From Rhodospirillaceae bacterium (GTDB taxonomy: Bacteria > Pseudomonadota > Alphaproteobacteria > Rhodospirillales > Casp-alpha2): a DNA stretch of 45,993 nt. The stretch is from the NCBI GenBank assembly GCA_018665815.1, contig JABJBP010000018.1, forward strand, positions 1-45,993. The letters are read 5' to 3'. Below, one piece after another: positions 45,138 to 45,993 of the stretch (position 1 is the first letter of the stretch; each line of letters begins with the position of its first letter). Below the pieces are notes generated by a model that was given only the letters and a program-made list of their open reading frames with translations, did not search any database and had not been told where the DNA came from. A program made the position numbers and the translations under genes.

Positions 45138-45284
45138 TCAGTCGGACAACGCGAATTTGGCGACCGGGTCGATCCAGACCGGCTCCGGTGTATAAAACAA
45201 ATTGTGGCCCTTGCCGGTGGTGAACGTGAGATTTCGGTAGTCAACGCCGGCCTCGCCCATGGCCAGATCGCATTCACGGGTCAC
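45138..45284 (-). CDS. Small orphan coding remnant, unknown
   Basis: From GTG 45284 a 48-residue frame with GC-rich third positions reads through RECDLAMGEAGVDYRNLTFT and HNLFYTPEPVWIDPVAKF to TGA 45138-45140. Coding-like reading continues upstream to about 45350 (IICFLVAWDVDDSVT) with no ATG and an in-frame TAG near 45375. No ribosome site is seen. I read it as either the tail of a gene that lost its start or a small unknown protein. The surrounding 342 bases (45141-45482) also hold a stem-loop; no other gene is seen. Confidence 0.35.
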   Translation of the reverse strand: MTRECDLAMGEAGVDYRNLTFTTGKGHNLFYTPEPVWIDPVAKFALSD

Positions 45285-45430
45285 GCTATCGTCAACATCC
45301 CAGGCAACTAGGAAACAAATGATGACTTTTGCTGATGATTGCTGACAAAGTAAAATTGGTGGGTGGGTTATGTGCTACATGAGGGATTCGGACATTGCAC
45401 AATTGTACAGCGCTGTGTCGGTTTCAGAGC

Positions 45431-45463
45431 GCGGGATTGCCTCACCGGCCATCCCAATCCCGC
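45431..45463 (-). other. Stem-loop after the ATP12 gene
   Basis: GCGGGATTG (45431-45439) pairs perfectly with CAATCCCGC (45455-45463). It lies about 20 bases after the stop of the minus-strand gene and lacks a T run. Two short palindromes, ACAATTGT and ACAGCGCTGT, stand side by side at 45399-45416. Confidence 0.45.
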
Positions 45464-45482
45464 TAGAGACTGAATTTACCGG

Positions 45483-45992
45483 TTAGCATTCCCGGCATAG
45501 CGATAAAAACCTCACCGCCGCGTCAGCGTCTGCTTTCAGGTTCCGGCGGCGGTCCATGGCCTCATGGTCCTCGCCCCACTGCTCGTTCTGAAAGGCCTCA
45601 TCAATCCACGCGGCGCTCAAGGCGTCATCCCGGTCAAGCCGGCCGCGTTCAACGGCCAACGCCAGGCCAAGAGAGCTGTATACTTGGGCGATTTCGGCAA
45701 CCACCGTCAGCTCGAATTCATCATAGGCCGCCAAGACATCGGCTAGTGCAGCCAAGCTTTCTGCGGGTTGGGCGATATGAGTGATACCAGACGTGACATT
45801 TAACGCGGCACCCAATTCATCGGCCAACCAATCCAGGATCGGCTGCCAGGCATCAGTTTGGCGAGCGACCAGATCGGCGGGTTCAGTCGCGCGGTAGCAA
45901 AGCAGGTCGGCATTGCCGAAATCGGCTATGCGGGCGGCGACCGCATCGCGTTCCGCCCCGACCCGATCAAGCGCCGTGCAGGCCAATTGCAT
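45483..45992 (-). CDS. ATP12-family F1-ATPase assembly chaperone, 5' partial
   Basis: This 169-residue C-terminal part continues past the window edge. ADLLCYRATEPADLVARQ, PILDWLADELGAALNVTSGI, and the end WIDEAFQNEQWGEDHEAMDRR are the ATP12 patterns. The mitochondrial homologue binds F1-alpha during ATP synthase assembly; alphaproteobacteria keep it. The start lies outside. The family helps place the organism in the alphaproteobacteria. Confidence 0.88.
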   Translation of the reverse strand: MQLACTALDRVGAERDAVAARIADFGNADLLCYRATEPADLVARQTDAWQPILDWLADELGAALNVTSGITHIAQPAESLAALADVLAAYDEFELTVVAEIAQVYSSLGLALAVERGRLDRDDALSAAWIDEAFQNEQWGEDHEAMDRRRNLKADADAAVRFLSLCREC

Positions 45993-45993
45993 C

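Noticed and set aside
44986-45300. Cobalamin riboswitch before cbiX
   Set aside because: No B12 box or the usual conserved stems could be found in the leader on the minus strand.
1-45993. Stop codon reassignment (TAA/TAG read as Gln, TGA as Trp) as explanation of the in-frame stops
   Set aside because: All three stops end intact genes normally (tctAB and pccA TAA, the alpha/beta hydrolase and cbiX TAG, liuA TGA), and other broken genes show frameshifts and truncations. Decay or read error is simpler.
1-45993. Prophage, insertion sequence or integrated element
   Set aside because: No transposase, integrase, phage structural gene or flanking direct repeats were found; the tRNA-Leu has no integrase beside it.

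Overview
The window looks like a chromosomal segment of a heterotrophic alphaproteobacterium, most likely of the Rhodospirillales type. The pointers are a DUF1489 protein, an ATP12-type F1-ATPase assembly chaperone at the right edge, a PAS_5-type protein, an FNR/FixK-type box in front of a tandem universal stress protein, and a MerR-type LiuR regulator with its operators. Coding density is high and third codon positions are GC-rich. I see no phage, insertion sequence, CRISPR array, integrase or plasmid function.

Layout. (1) Positions 1-4.6 kb hold remains of uptake and aromatic-acid genes: a broken tricarboxylate-transporter binding protein, an intact TctA-TctB fusion, a PrpF/GalD-family isomerase gene split by one stop codon, and a 5'-truncated peptide-transporter permease. 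(2) 4.7-7.3 kb is a small signalling and stress patch: an HTH-less cyclic-nucleotide-binding protein, a tandem UspA, a winged-helix-like protein and an HPt gene split by one stop codon. (3) 7.4-22.5 kb is a 17-gene co-directional run on the minus strand. It encodes leucine/isovalerate degradation: LiuA, LiuB/LiuD, LiuC, LiuE and an acetyl-CoA acetyltransferase, with two further acyl-CoA dehydrogenases, two thioesterases, RidA, a short-chain dehydrogenase, a cupin, a rhodanese and a DsbA-like isomerase. It starts from a -35/-10 promoter that carries a LiuR-like operator. (4) 22.6-29.2 kb holds the divergent carboxymuconolactone decarboxylase-like gene, a PEP mutase/lyase family enzyme, an amidohydrolase, an AspDH-like dehydrogenase, the regulator LiuR with its own copy of the same 16-bp operator, an FAH-family hydrolase and MgtE. 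(5) 29.2-30.1 kb is AT-rich. It holds a promoter, a short unrecognised gene with an in-frame TGA, and a tRNA-Leu(GAG) with its terminator. (6) 30.2-42.6 kb holds lipB, an epoxide-hydrolase-like protein, a HAD pseudogene, an MFS transporter, and propionyl-CoA carboxylase (pccA and pccB). The two pcc genes are separated by a DUF35/thiolase-like/N-carbamoylase module and a TfdA-type dioxygenase. (7) 42.8-46 kb holds a homocysteine S-methyltransferase, a CbiX cobaltochelatase with Cys clusters and a His tail, a small orphan coding remnant, and the partial ATP12 chaperone.

How the genes work together. Isovaleryl-CoA goes to 3-methylcrotonyl-CoA (LiuA), 3-methylglutaconyl-CoA (LiuB/LiuD), HMG-CoA (LiuC), then acetyl-CoA plus acetoacetate (LiuE). 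The thiolase can split acetoacetyl-CoA, but no acetoacetate-activating enzyme is visible here. Propionyl-CoA from valine, isoleucine or odd-chain acids is taken up by PccAB. LiuR, with one operator at its own gene and one at the large operon, probably couples both to branched-chain acyl-CoA supply.

The most striking global feature is that many accessory genes are broken by single stops, one-base frameshifts or truncation, while the catabolic core is intact. Several of these broken genes are easy to miss. This could be real, recent gene erosion or read errors, and that is the first thing to settle.
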